Source: Peromyscus leucopus
Lineage: Eukaryota > Chordata > Mammalia > Rodentia > Cricetidae
Length of the DNA stretch: 64,000 bases
Assembly: GCF_004664715.2 (NCBI RefSeq)
Contig: NC_051075.1
Location: 29,160,504 to 29,224,503, forward strand
Reading direction: 5' to 3'
Below are positions 14,541-26,817 of this stretch, piece after piece; within the stretch, counting starts at the first letter, position 1, and each line of letters begins with the position of its first letter. The notes under the pieces were generated by a model. That model saw only the letters and a list, made by a program, of their open reading frames with translations. It was not told where the DNA came from and did not search any database. Made by a program: the position numbers and the translations under genes.

Positions 14541-14880
14541 ACAACAACAAAAATACAAATGGTCCAAAATTATTCATTAATTAGAGAAATAAGATAAATG
14601 AAAATTAAAAATACACTAATGTTATCTCTCATCAAAGTAGGGTGTCAATCATCAACTAAACAAATGGTAACAAAGGCTGATGAGTTTGTGGGGATAAGGA
14701 GCCCTTATACAGTCATGGTGGGGGTGTAAACTAATTCAGCTACTACAGATGCTAGAAGAGTTTCCTAAAAAATGAAATTAGAATTATTACATGATCCAGT
14801 TATATCACTCTTATGAATATGCCCAAAGCAAACTTATTTAGCAGATTATACAGAGATGCTTCCACATTTAAGTATACACA
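14540..14880 (+). mobile_element. Old L1 ORF2 3' fragment
   Basis: The sequence follows the L1 ORF2 C-terminal region, with the typical run of tokens for nested internal-priming text (AATGAAAATTAAAA..., GGTGGGGGTGTAAACTA, then ATGATCCAGTTATATCAC). Frames are broken by substitutions and indels. It is likely an Lx-class or older L1. Confidence 0.65.
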
Positions 14881-14930
14881 CACACACATATATATACATA
14901 TGTGTATACATATATGTATATATATATGTG
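14874..14930. repeat. Compound (CA)n/(TA)n microsatellite
   Basis: Alternating CA and TA/TG dinucleotides follow directly after the L1 fragment. Confidence 0.85.
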
Positions 14931-15049
14931 AAATATAAGGGGAAATGTATGGGCTGGGGAAATTTACCAATGTTATTTCACTTGTAACATTTGGGATGTC
15001 ATGGGGCAGAGATCCTTAATGCTTGCTAGTCAATACTAAGCTAACACTT

Positions 15050-15620
15050 TTCAAAACAAAAAACATAAATGACCAGTAAAATTTTCAATATCATTAGTCA
15101 TCATAGAAATGCAAACCAAAACTACACTGAGATTCTATCCATCCCGATATGAATGATTGTCCTCAAGATAATAATAAACGCTGACAATGATCACGAGAGA
15201 ATGAGGCATTTCTATCCTATGAATAGGAATGTAAATTAGTACATCCAATATGTATGTAAATATGAATGTTCACTAAAAAACCTACAAACTGAAATATTAT
15301 ATGATCCAGCTCTTTCATTCGGGGATAGTTATCTGAGGAAAGCAAAGGAAACATGTAATTGAGAACACTGCATGGTCACATTTATCCCAGCATGGTTCAC
15401 AAGGTTCAAGCTAGGCTGTCAGCATAGGATCTCACAAAGAAATGAAAATATGACATCTGAAAGTGCATGTACATCTATGAGTGGGATATTTAGCCATTAT
15501 CAGCCATAAAATAATGTAATTTGTAGGAATAATGAGTGCAATGGGAGATCTCCATAAGCAAATCAAGCCAGGAAACATACATTGTATCTTGTCTCTCATT
15601 ACTGGGATTTGGACTTTTAA
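15050..15620 (+). mobile_element. Second old L1 ORF2 3' fragment
   Basis: It contains the L1 landmarks CATAGAAATGCAAACCAAAAC, then ATATGATCCAGCTC and the final CATTATCAGCCATAAAATAATG region. It repeats part of what the fragment at 14540 covers, so it is a separate or rearranged copy. No open ORF2 frame remains. Confidence 0.7.
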
Positions 15621-16434
15621 AATAAATGTATTTATTGGGAAGACTATTTCTCCTTTTCTCGGCATTCCTTAGTTGCCTGCAGTTATTTGTGTAGGACTGA
15701 ATCTTTCTCTCATTCAAGCTATCATATCTATTGTTGTTGTCCTTGTTTGGCTCATGTTTAGTAGGTCATTTATTAACACTATAGATGTCGCTTCTGAAAA
15801 CATACATAGATTATACAGATTAGAAAGTTTATATTTAGAAATATATATGTATATTTATACTTCTAACAATGATTAATGAAAGTAGAGAATGTAAATTTCA
15901 AAGAGAGCTATGGAGTATAAAGAAGTGGAAATGGAGAATATATAATTATAATATAAAAATACAAAAAAAATTAAAAATAATTTTTTTAAATGGAGATAAA
16001 AGTAGACCCTAATTGTCTTGCTATCATTAGAACCAGGCTTTTATAAGAGTGTCTCACAGATAAATGATCTCTGTGTGGTGTTGAATTTTTCTACCCACAT
16101 GTTGTTGGTGCATCTATAAAGAAAGGAGAAGGGTTACAAACTGTACCAACCTTGCCATGTCTTATTTGGCTGTGAAAGTGAATGATAAAGATACCAAGGC
16201 AGAATCTCTATCTTGTCATTTTGTGTGGCCAGAAGAGTAAACACATGTGATCTATTATCTCATAATCAGAATGGGATTTGTACAAGTAGAGAGGAGTGAA
16301 AGCAAAAAGAAGAATGATGGGCTAGAGGACAATGGCAAACCCATTTACCAAAAGAAAATTAAATTCATAAATAAAAACTCAAATTCATACTCTGCCTCAC
16401 ATTGTGCTTTTATAGAGAAATGCTAAATTGAGGG

Positions 16435-16438
<4 letters not shown>
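15621..16438. other. Unassigned DNA, no gene seen
   Basis: No recognised repeat or coding region; the only notable feature is an A/T-rich run near 15940-15995. Confidence 0.5.

Positions 16439-16469
<31 letters not shown>
16439..16469. repeat. (GT)n microsatellite
   Basis: About 15 GT units. It produces a poly-Cys/Val frame on the plus strand that is not a gene. Confidence 0.95.
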
Positions 16470-16470
<1 letters not shown>

Positions 16471-16656
16471 TGTTGATGGAAATTAAAAGGAGAATCTTTA
16501 TTTGCATATTTTCCATGTCTTTCTTCATGTGTGTTCCTCAACTGTTGATGGACATACTGCATATCTTAATATGGCCACATAACTTAAAACACACCACCCA
16601 TACAATACCAAAGCCCTCAGGGATTCTGGAAACATTTTGAATGATGAGTGTATTTG

Positions 16657-16660
<4 letters not shown>

Positions 16661-16705
<45 letters not shown>

Positions 16706-16723
16706 GTTGTTGTTGTTGTTGTT
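16661..16723. repeat. (GT)n followed by (TTG)n
   Basis: About 22 GT units pass into six TTG units. The minus-strand poly-His/Thr frame is an artefact of this repeat. Confidence 0.95.
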
Positions 16724-17781
16724 GGCATGACTGCAGCCGCACTAAATTTTAACTATCAAGAAGGCCTTGTAGTACCCACAGTCAGTTCTTCCTACATAGT
16801 TTCCCAGTGAAATATAAGTAGGAAAAGGCATGGCTGGTCCAAAAAATTAGACCATGACAATAGGAATGGCCTAGATCTTTGATACCAGCCTGGGATAAAT
16901 CATGTACATTCTAAATTAGATAAAGCACTTTTGTCCCAACTGCTGTACATAAACTCCTTCTGACTCAAACTGTGGGTACTCATTTGGATGTCACTCACAA
17001 ATTACCTTCTATGATAAGTACCCAAATAAGTTGCACTCTGCATTTCTAGTTCTTCCTCTGCATCTTTCTCCTGTGCCATGTCACTGGTTCTCATACCAAA
17101 TCAGCGGTTATTATAGAAGCATCTCCTAATACGTAGGAACAATAAACTCAAACCAGAGAGCTAGAGTGTATAAGCAGTATAGTAAAGTCTGAGGGTTTTA
17201 TAAAGAAACAAGTCTTCATATAGGCACAAGTAGTTGATTTAAATTTAAAAATAAATAGAAGAAAATTTTAGAATAGCTTGTGCATATGCAAAGAAAAAGG
17301 AGGGTAAACAAGTCGAAGGAGCCAGATGATGAAAGCCTTGCATATTTGGGCATGTGAGCTGAGGGGAATTTTAAGGAGAACTACATTCCAGGGAACTGTT
17401 TCTATAATATTAAAATTTAAATTGTATCACTTCTCAGCATTTTCATTCTGTACAAATTACTAAAGGAAAGAGATATAGAGAACTCAGAAGAGAGTGTTAT
17501 GCAAGAAACCAAACACGGCCTGTTATACTGAAAAATATCAGAATTTTGGATAGCCTTTCTGTGATTCTCTGTCCCCCTGTGAGGAACAGAATAGCAGAGG
17601 GATGGCTGAGTGTCTCAGTCAATTTTGTGTTGTTGTGAATGTAATGCCACAAAGATGATAAGTTGAAAATAAGAGGTAAAATTGGGCTCAGGATTCTGTT
17701 TAAAAGGCGGTTATATCTGAGGATACCTTTATATGACTGGCGTAGTTCAGGTAAAGCACCATGCAGCAAGTAACAGTAGGC

Positions 17782-17782
<1 letters not shown>
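16724..17782. other. Unassigned DNA, possible old repeat at right end
   Basis: No gene is seen. From about 17605 the sequence (TGTCTCAGTCAATTTTGTGT...) resembles the head of the dispersed repeat present at 42224 and 22330, but is too diverged to be sure. Confidence 0.4.

Positions 17783-17829
<47 letters not shown>
17783..17829. repeat. (TG)n microsatellite
   Basis: About 23 TG units without interruption. Confidence 0.95.
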
Positions 17830-17832
<3 letters not shown>

Positions 17833-19511
17833 TAATAGTTCTCCTTATCCCATAATGCCACCAGGATTCACTCATAGAGACTTCACCACAATAAACTTCT
17901 CAAGTCATCACCTCTCAAAGGTTTAACTTTTAACTAGGAAAGTTGAATTGAATTCCATTCTTCTAACTACATCAAAGCAGATATTAAATTTAGACACATG
18001 AAGTTTTAGAGAATGAAATCATACTATATTCTAATCAAAGCACCCAGTCTACAGGAACAGAAGGCAAGGGAGGTCGTATGGAGAGCTGCTATCCCTAAAA
18101 GGACCCTGCATTCAAGAGCCATCCCAATAGGTCCTCTTTAGTGAAAAGATGACCATACCTCTAGTGGTTTAGACGACAAGTAGGAAATGTCGCACCAGCA
18201 TCCAAACATGGGAAGCTCCTTTAAGTTCAAACAATTTCAGTTCTTTCAAAGGATAAAAATTCAGCCACTACCAAGTTCTTCCTTTGATTTCACATTTCCC
18301 TGATTTTTTTTTTTTTCAAAATTTAGGGTTTGAGATCCCCAATACCTTCTGTTATATTCTCAGGACTCATATTCTTCACTATTGTGTTGTCTAGAAGTTG
18401 CTCAATATTAGAAATAAGCAATAAATCTTTCTCTAAATATGGAAACATTTCCATATACCTGTGCATAAAACTAACATGCTTTAGATTACTAAAAAGAGAA
18501 AATACTAAAATAACTTAAAATTGATTGTAAAGTATGTGTTTTTTATACTCTTTCTCACTACATTGACAAAATACTTAAGTGAGAAGTTAAATTTTTACTA
18601 AACCCAGAAATTATATACCTCAAGGTTAATGAAAAAGGGGAACCCTCTGTGAAAGACAACCTAACATTGAAATGAAAATGTCTTTGAAAGCTTTTGATCC
18701 TTCTTTTCCTTTTTTATGTCCCCTTTCACATCTTAAGATACACTGCAAGTTGATAATACATTACATGATGACCTTCACAAATCTATAATAATGGCTGTCT
18801 AGAATGGATCACAGTGTTACAGACTACCCAATTAATAATGATCTGTTTTAATGAAAAGGGATGGGGAAGCTAAATTGACCCTGCCATGTCCTGTGTCCTC
18901 CAGAGTCACAGTGGCTTCTCAGCACATTCATTCTCCACAAATTGATGACTTCTGACATTAGCGTTTTTATGTATGTGGTGAACCTCGGGGAAATTTTATT
19001 GTAGTTATTACAGTTAAGATAAATGACAAGGCAAAGCAATAAAAATCACCAAGAATATTTGAATTAGAACTGGTTTTACTTGTAATTCCAACCACACATG
19101 AAACTCAAAGCATGACAATGTGCTATTCTAACAAATGCAAATTAAAGTGAAGTACTTCACCATCAAAAATTAAAATAATGCTATTTCTGTTGAAAATATT
19201 TTAGGATATTATTTTAGCTGATAAAAGCTGAAATATCCTGACAAAATGTATTGTGTTTGAAAGAAAAATTTTGTAAGCCTAAATAATCAAAGAAGTTTGT
19301 TTTAATTTATTAAATCACCCATTTAAGTCTATTAACTTTAGTATGAGATAATGAGACCATAAAGGTTTAATTAATGTCTGGGATACCAATGGACATTAAA
19401 TTTGTAGTGATTTATACTTATACTGTCAAAAATAATAATAACTCAAAATCTGCTTTATTATATTGGCAAATTAACAAACTGTATGTCCTTTTATATATGT
19501 GATACATCTGA
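17830..19511. other. Unassigned DNA, no gene seen
   Basis: AT-rich sequence with no recognised SINE, LTR or L1 ends. Open frames are short and without motif. Confidence 0.5.
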
Positions 19512-19879
19512 TTTAAAATATTAGCATTGGAGCTGGGGAAATGGCCCAGTAGTTAAGAGCCCAAGCATGCTGACCTGAGTTCAAATCTCCATTGTAACTT
19601 AAAAAGCTGAGCATGACCGTGTGCTAGGACCTGTCACCCAGCACTGTAGAGGGTAGAGACAGGCGGCTTGCCAAGGCTTGCTGAAGCTTGCTGGCTCTAT
19701 AGGTATGGAAGGAGCCTGTTGCAGAGGAACAGAGATCAGAATGATAAATTAGTGGGCCGCACTGTCGCCTCATCTGACTTTTGTATGGGCACAATGAAAT
19801 AGGTGCCTGCACACACATGCAAAAATACCACACATGCATATACCACAAATACCTCCCCTCTCTCACACACAAATACACC

Positions 19880-19880
<1 letters not shown>
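19512..19880 (+). mobile_element. B2/B3-type SINE with CA-rich tail
   Basis: The head GAGCTGGGGAAATGGCCCAG TAGTTAAGAGC is the tRNA-derived B2-class promoter region, followed by GACCTGAGTTCAAATC (B box). The body runs into a CA-rich tail. It is diverged, so subfamily is uncertain. Confidence 0.65.

Positions 19881-19946
<66 letters not shown>
19880..19946. repeat. (CA)n(GA)n compound microsatellite
   Basis: A short CA run passes into about 27 GA units, attached to the SINE tail. The Arg/Glu and Leu/Ser repeat frames on both strands come from it. Confidence 0.95.
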
Positions 19947-19948
<2 letters not shown>

Positions 19949-20936
19949 GGTGGGGAAGAGAGGGAAAGAAACATATTTTTTTAAAAAAGTAATAGCATAG
20001 ACTTGGGTTAACTTTCCTTTCAACAAGAACTTAGTGTATTTCTTTGTTTTTTTTTTCTACAATAAAGACCGATTCATATTTTGTCTTTCAATGTCATATT
20101 GCCAATACCCAATTTTTATTGTCTCCTGTATCATAAAGCATGTCTTCCACTTGTCAAGCTCAAACGGGCTCTGTGATGAACCTGGCATCACAGCAGAGCT
20201 CATGGTCACTTCTCTGTCAGCATCTATCATGGACACCAGAAGGAATGTTATCTCCACAGGCTGCTATAGGGTCAGCACTTGTGTACCTGAAGAGTGCTCT
20301 TTACAATTTCATTCACTGAGGGAAAATATTTAAAGTATAGCCTTGATTACTCTGATTAATGATATGAACCTATATATGTGTGTATGTTACAATGTGTATC
20401 AAGAAATTATTTCTCAAAGAAATCTTGCATTTGAAAATGAATTCACTGAATTACTTCAATGTGTCAGTAGGTAAGTGGGAGAGAATAAATGGGGATCAAC
20501 TTCAGCCTGAATTTAAATATCACTTCGTGGGTTCTTAAAACCAGTGAGATTTTTTCGTAACATCATAGAAAGCTGAGGTTTTTTAGTAATTGACAGAAAA
20601 ACCATCCAGCGCAAGAACTATAAACAACCTGGATGACCACAGTCTGTTTAGCAGAAATAGTAAAACATTCCATTCTAGGAAAAGTGAAGGACCAGTCCAT
20701 GAAACACAGTCAGCTCAGTAAGTTCATATTCAGAGACAGATGGAAAATGAGCAACATTCTCTATCCAGCTCTCATGTCTTAGGTGACCTGCAACGCTCAG
20801 TCTTGAAACTGGTCTGCCCCAAGGTCAGCTCTGTGCTCAACTCCTTCAAACTAGCAGTTGGACTGTGCCAATAACTTAAACTACCCATCCTTAGGATCAT
20901 CATTCTTCAGACAATGCAAAGTTAGGCATGGATAGA
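19947..20936. other. Unassigned DNA, no gene seen
   Basis: No repeat boundary recognised. An open frame of 99 codons at 20034-20333 has no motif that I recognise and is overlapped on the other strand by another of similar quality. Confidence 0.5.
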
Positions 20937-21451
20937 TGCTGTGGGATGTTCTGTATGTCCTGTGGGAGCCCGTTCCTTGTGGCTTTACCCAGCAGGTGTG
21001 CATAGAGGATGATTAGGACCACGGGCCTGAGTGCAGGTGCCTGAGATGGTCTGCACTTGGCTGTGCTGTGGGATGGTCTGTATGTCAAGTTGCTCTGATT
21101 GGTCAATAAATAAAACACTGATTGGCCCGTGGCTAGGCAGGAAGTATAGGCGGGACTAACAGAGAGGAGAAGTAAAAGAACAGGAAGGCAAAAGGAGTCA
21201 CTGCCAGCTGCCACTATGGCAAGCAGCATGAAAAGATGCCAGTAAGCCACAAGCCGTGTGGCAGGGTATAGATTTGTTGAAATGGATTAATTTAAGATAT
21301 AAGAACAGTTAGTAAGAAGCCTGCCACGGCCATACAGTTTGTAAGCAATATAAGTCTCTGTGTTTACTTGGTTGGGTCTGAGTGACTGTAGGACTGGCGG
21401 GTGAGAGAGATTTGTCCTGACTGTGGGCCAGACAGGAAAACTCTAGCTACA
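20937..21451 (+). mobile_element. Solo LTR, class II ERV, with extra U3 segment
   Basis: It starts TGCTGTGGGATG and ends CTCTAGCTACA, flanked by perfect 6-bp duplications GATAGA (20931-20936 and 21452-21457). CAATAAATAAAACACTGATTGG near 21104 is shared with the LTR at 38972 and with ERV-2 LTRs (inverted). The first 23 bases of the LTR reappear almost exactly at 21064, so 20937-21063 looks like an additional upstream segment created by duplication or by a variant U3. The minus-strand frame of 116 codons inside it is not a gene. Confidence 0.85.
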
Positions 21452-21568
21452 GATAGAGCTATTTTCACAAGTACAAAACACCATGCCCAATGATCAAATT
21501 TTGGTTAACTACTACATTTACCACCTTAAAACTTCTTTTCATTTAATGGGTACTCTAAAATTCTTCTA

Positions 21569-21569
<1 letters not shown>

Positions 21570-21604
<35 letters not shown>
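21570..21604. repeat. (CA)n microsatellite
   Basis: About 17 CA units. Confidence 0.95.
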
Positions 21605-21606
<2 letters not shown>

Positions 21607-21628
21607 GCATTATTATTATTAACTATAT

Positions 21629-21900
21629 TCACCCTAGTGTGACATAATAAAGCTTGTTCTTCATCTTAAAAAGCACTATACCCATTTCCTCCTCTCCCTT
21701 TATAGTTTCCTTGTGTATGTAGTCACTACACATTATGCACTCACAGGTGAAGATTGGAACTAGAAACAGCAGATTAGAGAGAACATGACTTTTGTCTTTC
21801 TGTGTGTAGGTTACTTCACACAATAAAATGTTTTCTAGGATCATTCATTTACCTGAAAATTACATGATTTTATTTGTTTTCTGTTTTGTAGCATTTAGTA
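21629..21900 (-). mobile_element. L1 3' fragment, minus strand
   Basis: The minus-strand frame at 21629-21844 begins MILENILLCEVTYTQKDKSH, the conserved C-terminal end of L1 ORF2. The same peptide end appears on the plus strand at 63836 ([16 protein letters not shown]). The frame then loses similarity. It is a short, diverged copy. Confidence 0.75.
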
Positions 21901-22329
21901 AATTATATGACATATTCATTACTTTATAATAAAATAAGCTTTGTGTTAGATGACTTTTTTCTCAACTGTAGGCCAATGTAGGTTTCCTGAGAATCTGTAA
22001 GATAGACTATGAAAAGTTGTAATGTTTGATAGGCTGAATGTACTAAATGCATTTTAACTTTTTGAAACCTGAATTATATTACTTGGGTCTATGCTTGTAC
22101 CTAAGAATAGCTCTTATGCCAGGGTGAATTGACTGTACATTTCTGGGAAAAACTGTTTATTTTCCACATTACTCATATGTGACACATTTTATATTCAGTA
22201 AGTTGTGAGATCATAGTGCAGCTGCCTTGCTGTGTCTAGAAAACAATATTTCCTTATAGTCATCCTTCACTTCTGATTCTTACACTTTTCACTAATGATC
22301 ACTGAGTCTTTTAAAGAGAGAGTGTATCT

Positions 22330-22682
22330 TAGCTATTTTTTATTACTGTGATATGATATGATGACCAAGATAACTTATAAAAGAGTTTATTTGTGACTTA
22401 CAGCTTCATATAGTTAGAATACATAATCACAATGACAGGGAATATAGCAGCAAGACAGCATGGTGCTGAAGCAGTATCTGGCCAAATACATCTTGATCTA
22501 CAAGCCATAGACAGATAACTGTAATTGTCATCAGCTTTTGAAACCTCAAACCCTTCTAGTAACACACTGTCTTCAACAAGCTCATACCTCCTCACTCCTT
22601 TACAAAATGTTGCACCAACTGGGCATCAAGTACTAAAATATAAGGGTCTATTGAGGACCTTTTTCATTAAAACCATGACAGG
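22330..22682 (+). repeat. Dispersed rodent repeat (CTTAG...CTGTGA family), diverged
   Basis: It shares order and content with 42224-42580, 32690-33400 and 23740-24000: a start like TATCTTAGCTATTTTTTATT, a central TTACAGCTTCA, and an end near TTTTTCATTAAAACCATGACA. I recognise the family as common in rodents but cannot name it with certainty; it may be an LTR. A B1 is inserted at its right end. Confidence 0.6.
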
Positions 22683-22870
22683 GAGCAAGGTGGTGGTGGC
22701 GCATGCCTTTAATCCTAGCACTCTGGAGGCAGAGCCAGGTGGATCTCTGTGAGTTCGAGGCCAGCTTGGTCTACAGAGTGAAATCCAGGGCAGGCAGCAA
22801 AGCTACACAAAAAAACCCTGTCTCAAAAGAACAACAAAAACACAAATAACCCCACACAAAAAAAAAAAAT
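22683..22870 (+). mobile_element. B1 SINE
   Basis: A 7SL-derived B1 body (GGTGGTGGCGCATGCC, TTTAATCCTAGCACT, GTGAGTTCGAGGCCAGC) with an A-rich tail. The 8-bp ATGACAGG flanks it at 22675-22682 and 22871-22878, fitting an L1-mediated insertion. Confidence 0.9.
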
Positions 22871-22919
22871 ATGACAGGATGTGAAATGGATGTCTCATTT
22901 AGGGGTGATCATTCAAAAT

Positions 22920-23740
22920 CTCTTATTGTCTGAACCTTGGCCAGTTAGGAGTCATTGTTTTGATCACCATTTTCTGGCCAAAAAAAAAAAAAAAAAAGCT
23001 TTTCAGATAAGAGGAAACTGGTGCATTATTAAGCTATGGATATAATTTTAAGTCAACAGCAGCTGGTCTAACAATATACCCCTTTAGCATAATAACAGTA
23101 AGTCCTCCTATAGAACCAATGACATGTTTTAGGCCCAATAATGGTGTTTGGTATAAGTTTCATATTGTAGGGTGTGAATTATGTCCAATCATAAGGTATC
23201 CAACAAAAAGGTATTGAATCTTTTGAGTCTATACCCAAGATTGATGCATCTGGACCAAGCAGTAGATCTAGTAATTTTAGTTCTCTCAAATTTCTTGATT
23301 TAAGGACTTAGTGCTATAAATGTTTCTCTTAGGACCTCTTTGTTTTCTATAGACTTTTTAGTAGGTTGTGATTCTATTTTCATTAAATTCTATAATTTTT
23401 AAATTTTCCTTCTCAATTTCTTCTTTGACTAAATTGTCTTTGGGCAGTGCATTGCTTAGTTGCTATGAGCCTGTGTACCTTTTATGGTTTTGATGCCTTT
23501 TGATATGCATCTTTATTACATGTTGGTCATACAGCATGTAGGATGTAATTTTAGTTTCCTGTGTTTGTTGAGACTTGCTTTTATTCTAATAAGTGATCAA
23601 TAGTGAAGATAATTCCATGGGTTACTGGGAAGAGCATGCATTCTTTATTGTTTAGTGAAAATGTTCTGTAGATGTTAGGCCCATTTGATTTATGATATTA
23701 TTTAACTGCATGACCTGCCTATTGTTAAAGTGGGTGTCCT
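22920..23740 (-). mobile_element. Old L1 ORF2 fragment, minus strand
   Basis: On the minus strand the right part (23560-23740) follows the L1 ORF2 endonuclease region, with the landmarks GAAAATGTTCTGTAGATG and GACCTGCCTATTG in antisense. Frames are all broken. The left limit is uncertain. Confidence 0.55.
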
Positions 23741-24000
23741 AGTTACTCTTATACTTCTTGCAAGAGAGAGCATGACCAAGAAAACCCATATAAAGTAAAG
23801 CATTCAATTGGAGTTTGCTTATAGTTTTGGAGTTTTCGTCTATGATAATCACAACAAGAAGCATGGTTTCAAAGAGTCATGTATGTGGCTAAGAGAGTAC
23901 TACTTGATCTGCAGCTATACAGATAGAAAGGTCAAAACTGGCCCTAGCATGTGCTGTTAAAAATCTCAAAACCCATCCCCAATGATACACTTTCTCCAAA
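23740..24000 (+). repeat. Dispersed rodent repeat, diverged copy
   Basis: GTGTCCTAGTTACTCTTATA starts a segment similar to the repeat at 42224-42580, including a CTTATAGTTTTGGAG portion and a final CCCCAATGATACACTTTCTCC. Diverged and shortened. Confidence 0.5.
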
Positions 24001-24254
24001 AAGGCTAAGTGAATTTTCTTATCCCAGAAGCAAACTTTCTATAGAGTTAGGAGATTCTTAAATTCAATTTGTACGCGTCTGTGGAAAATGCTAAGAACTT
24101 CCTCTCAGTCATCCAGAGCCTCTAAAGTTGATGAGCTAGGTCTAGGATCCCTACCTGGAGAGGAGAGATCATAAGGCAGGACACATGGATGGGCTGAGTT
24201 GGCAGAGAAAATATGTAGGTTTTTGACTAGAAAATAGTGACAGAGCATCCTTGG

Positions 24255-24930
24255 TGTGGATTGATGGAGTTGGTAGCATGAGTCTGGGGTTCTTACATAA
24301 AGAGATGAATGGGGGCCATTAGACAGGTGTAATGAATACCTGTTCTATGACCCTGAAGCACAGCCCTAGAGACATAGCAGTTAACTGCTCTATCTGCCTA
24401 TGACCTTGAAGTACATGCCCCTGGGGTGTGGCCTCTTGGCTACCCTTAAGATCTGAGATGCGGCTGGGCGGTGGTGGCACATGCCTTTAATCCCAGCACT
24501 TGGGAGGCAGAGCCAGGCGGATCTCTGTGAGTTCGAGTCCAGCCTGGGCTACCAAGTGAGTTCCAGGAGAGGCGCAAAGCTACACAGAGAAACCCTGTCT
24601 CAAAAAACCAAAAAAAAAAAAAAAAAAAGATCTGAGATGCAAGTAGGCCTCTCTCTTCACTCCTTCGTGAGACTTGGATGTGGGGCTGACTCAGAAGGCA
24701 GGAACCACATGAGACTGTGTCCCAGCATTTCAGAACCTGTGACAATTTTGTTCTGTACTGTGAGTTTTTCTCCCCTAATAAATTTGTTTGCCCTTTAAGC
24801 AGACTCTGTGGATTTCTCGCTTTAGGCAGGTGCCAGATATGCAGCACTCAGGCAGTTCACAGGGGTGAGTGTAGTTGGCAGTATGGATCTAGGGTTCCTG
24901 ACTAGAGACTGTACAGGTGGGGGATATGCA
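24255..24930 (+). mobile_element. LTR-like segment between diverged direct repeats
   Basis: Between two diverged ~50-bp direct repeats (24255-24312 and 24863-24925, both containing AGTTGG.AG.ATG..TCT.GGGTTC) lies about 540 bp with LTR character, including CCCCTAATAAATTTG at 24773 as a possible polyadenylation signal. A B1 is inserted in the middle. I could not place the LTR ends or family. Confidence 0.4.
24462..24626 (+). mobile_element. B1 SINE with 14-bp target duplication
   Basis: A nearly complete B1 (GGCTGGGCGGTGGTGGCACA... to AAACCCTGTCTC plus poly-A) is flanked by AAGATCTGAGATGC at 24448-24461 and 24627-24640. The perfect duplication and low divergence indicate a fairly young insertion. 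Confidence 0.95.
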
Positions 24931-26706
24931 GAAAGGTTGTTCTCAATCACTTTCTGTGATAGTTCAGGCATGAAAAAATAAAATGAAAATGGAAAATCAA
25001 AAATATTTCATTTTTGTTCACAGAATAGTAAAGATTACTCCAATGACAGGTATACAAGTTCTGAAAATATTTCACTGCTGCAGAGCAATTATGATATAAT
25101 CCTTTTAGCTGTTTTATGGACCTTGGGGGCTGAGGAGATAAAGAGGGGAAGATCTATGAACCTGAATGGAGAAAGGTCTTTTGTTAAGGCCCCAGGAAGA
25201 AGGATAGGCATAATGAGATGAAAAGCACCTTTGATCTTAGCTACTGATGAAAGAGACCTTTAAAGTGAGGCATTTGAAATAGGAATACATGTGTGTATAT
25301 GAGCAAGTCCCCCATAGTAGTGGAGAGAGTTGCTTGCTGAGCTCTAGCTGAGTGTGAAGAGGGCAGTTTTCCTAATGCAGATGACAGGTAAGGGCTTTGC
25401 AAGTCCATGTCAGAATTGAAAGGTCAAGTATGGGATTTTGACTTGGGTCCAGGATTTTAAAAGTGCGGCATCAAGAAGCTTGGGATACCCTGGGATTTAG
25501 CATTCCATCCAGGACTGTGGCAGAAAATAACATTAAATGTAGATAATGAACTCATTCATACAATCTGGCAAATTAAACAAAATGAATGGCTTAAGCTAGC
25601 CATGAGCCTAGCATCTGTGAGATCCCGACTCATGGGGAGAAAACAAGGACAAAACCTGTTGGACCAACCAGTTTATTGTAGGACACCCTTGGGCAGAAGG
25701 AGAAGCAAGTAAGTGAACATATTCTGCATATGTGTGAGCTCTGGAAACACTCCAAAACACCTCTAATGAAAATATCATAAATGGTGATGGTGATTCCAGA
25801 CATAGACAAGGAGGACCAGTTAGCAGTCTAGAAAAAGTGTAGAACTGAAAGAGCATTTCCCAATAATAATAGTACTTTATCCTGGGCCAAAAGCCACTTT
25901 CTCAATACATTAATCAACTGATAATTGGGAACAGACAACAGGTGGAGGTAGGTCACTCTTCCCTTAATGTGGAGTAGGCCAGTTGCCTAGTACATCGCAA
26001 CTGGCAGGTATGTAGCAAATGACTGCCATTCATATCTTTTGGTTAAAGCCTTGAAGTTTGGGAATAAAAGCATCAGTCTTTTTTTAAACTTTTTTTTTTA
26101 CTTATGCTTTGTGTCTTTCACATCACGTATCCTTATCCCACCCATCTCCCCTCTATCTCCTTGCATCTGCACTCTGATCCTGCAACCTCCCTGGCCAAAA
26201 TATATGAATAAGTGTATAATAAATACATAAATAAAATTTAAGGGAAAATCTTGTCATGGAAGCTGCAGTGTGACACAGTAAGTCATGCAGTAAACTTCTT
26301 TATCCACACCACACGTCTTTACATGCAGGCATTCATGACGAAGAATTGCTGCTCTGGTTCAGGTCCTCTGATCTCTACCACTCCCATTGATGCTGGGCTG
26401 TCACTGGGACTCTTCCTGGATATCCTGTTGCTGCCTTGTGTCATGGAGATAATGCAGCTCTGGTTCCACAGGAATACCCCACTCCAGCAGATCACAGAGT
26501 GTGGTGAATGTTGGGGTGGGCCAATGCATAACCCTGGTTCTGGGCCTGGGTAGCTGCAAGATTGGGTAGCTTGCCAGCTCTCCACTGTCTTTACCACCAG
26601 GGTGAGCTCTCCAGCATAAACATGTCTTTTTTAAATAGTAATCATCTTAGCTTTCTTACTCCATCTTGTTCTTTTCTCATTTTTTAAAATTTTATTTATT
26701 TATTTA
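24931..26706. other. Unassigned DNA; possible old L1 UTR at 26250-26620
   Basis: No gene is seen. 26250-26620 (GCTGCAGTGTGACACAGTAA ... CTGGGCTGTCACTGGGACTC) has the look of a rodent dispersed repeat, perhaps an old L1 untranslated region; the two overlapping open frames of 92-100 codons there have no motif I know. Confidence 0.4.
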
Positions 26707-26766
26707 TATCTATCTATCTCTCTATCTCTATCTCTATCTATCTATCTATCTATCTATCTATCCTTG

Positions 26767-26817
<51 letters not shown>
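26707..26817. repeat. (TATC)n microsatellite
   Basis: More than 20 TATC units with a few CTC and one CTTG interruption. It generates a Leu/Ile/Tyr repeat frame that is not a protein. Confidence 0.95.

Noticed and set aside
16428..16728. Poly-Val/Cys and poly-His/Thr peptides
   Set aside because: Produced by (GT)n and (TTG)n repeats; no other coding evidence.
26707..26817. Regular repeats considered as a CRISPR-like array
   Set aside because: Simple four-base units without spacers, in a rodent-like genome.
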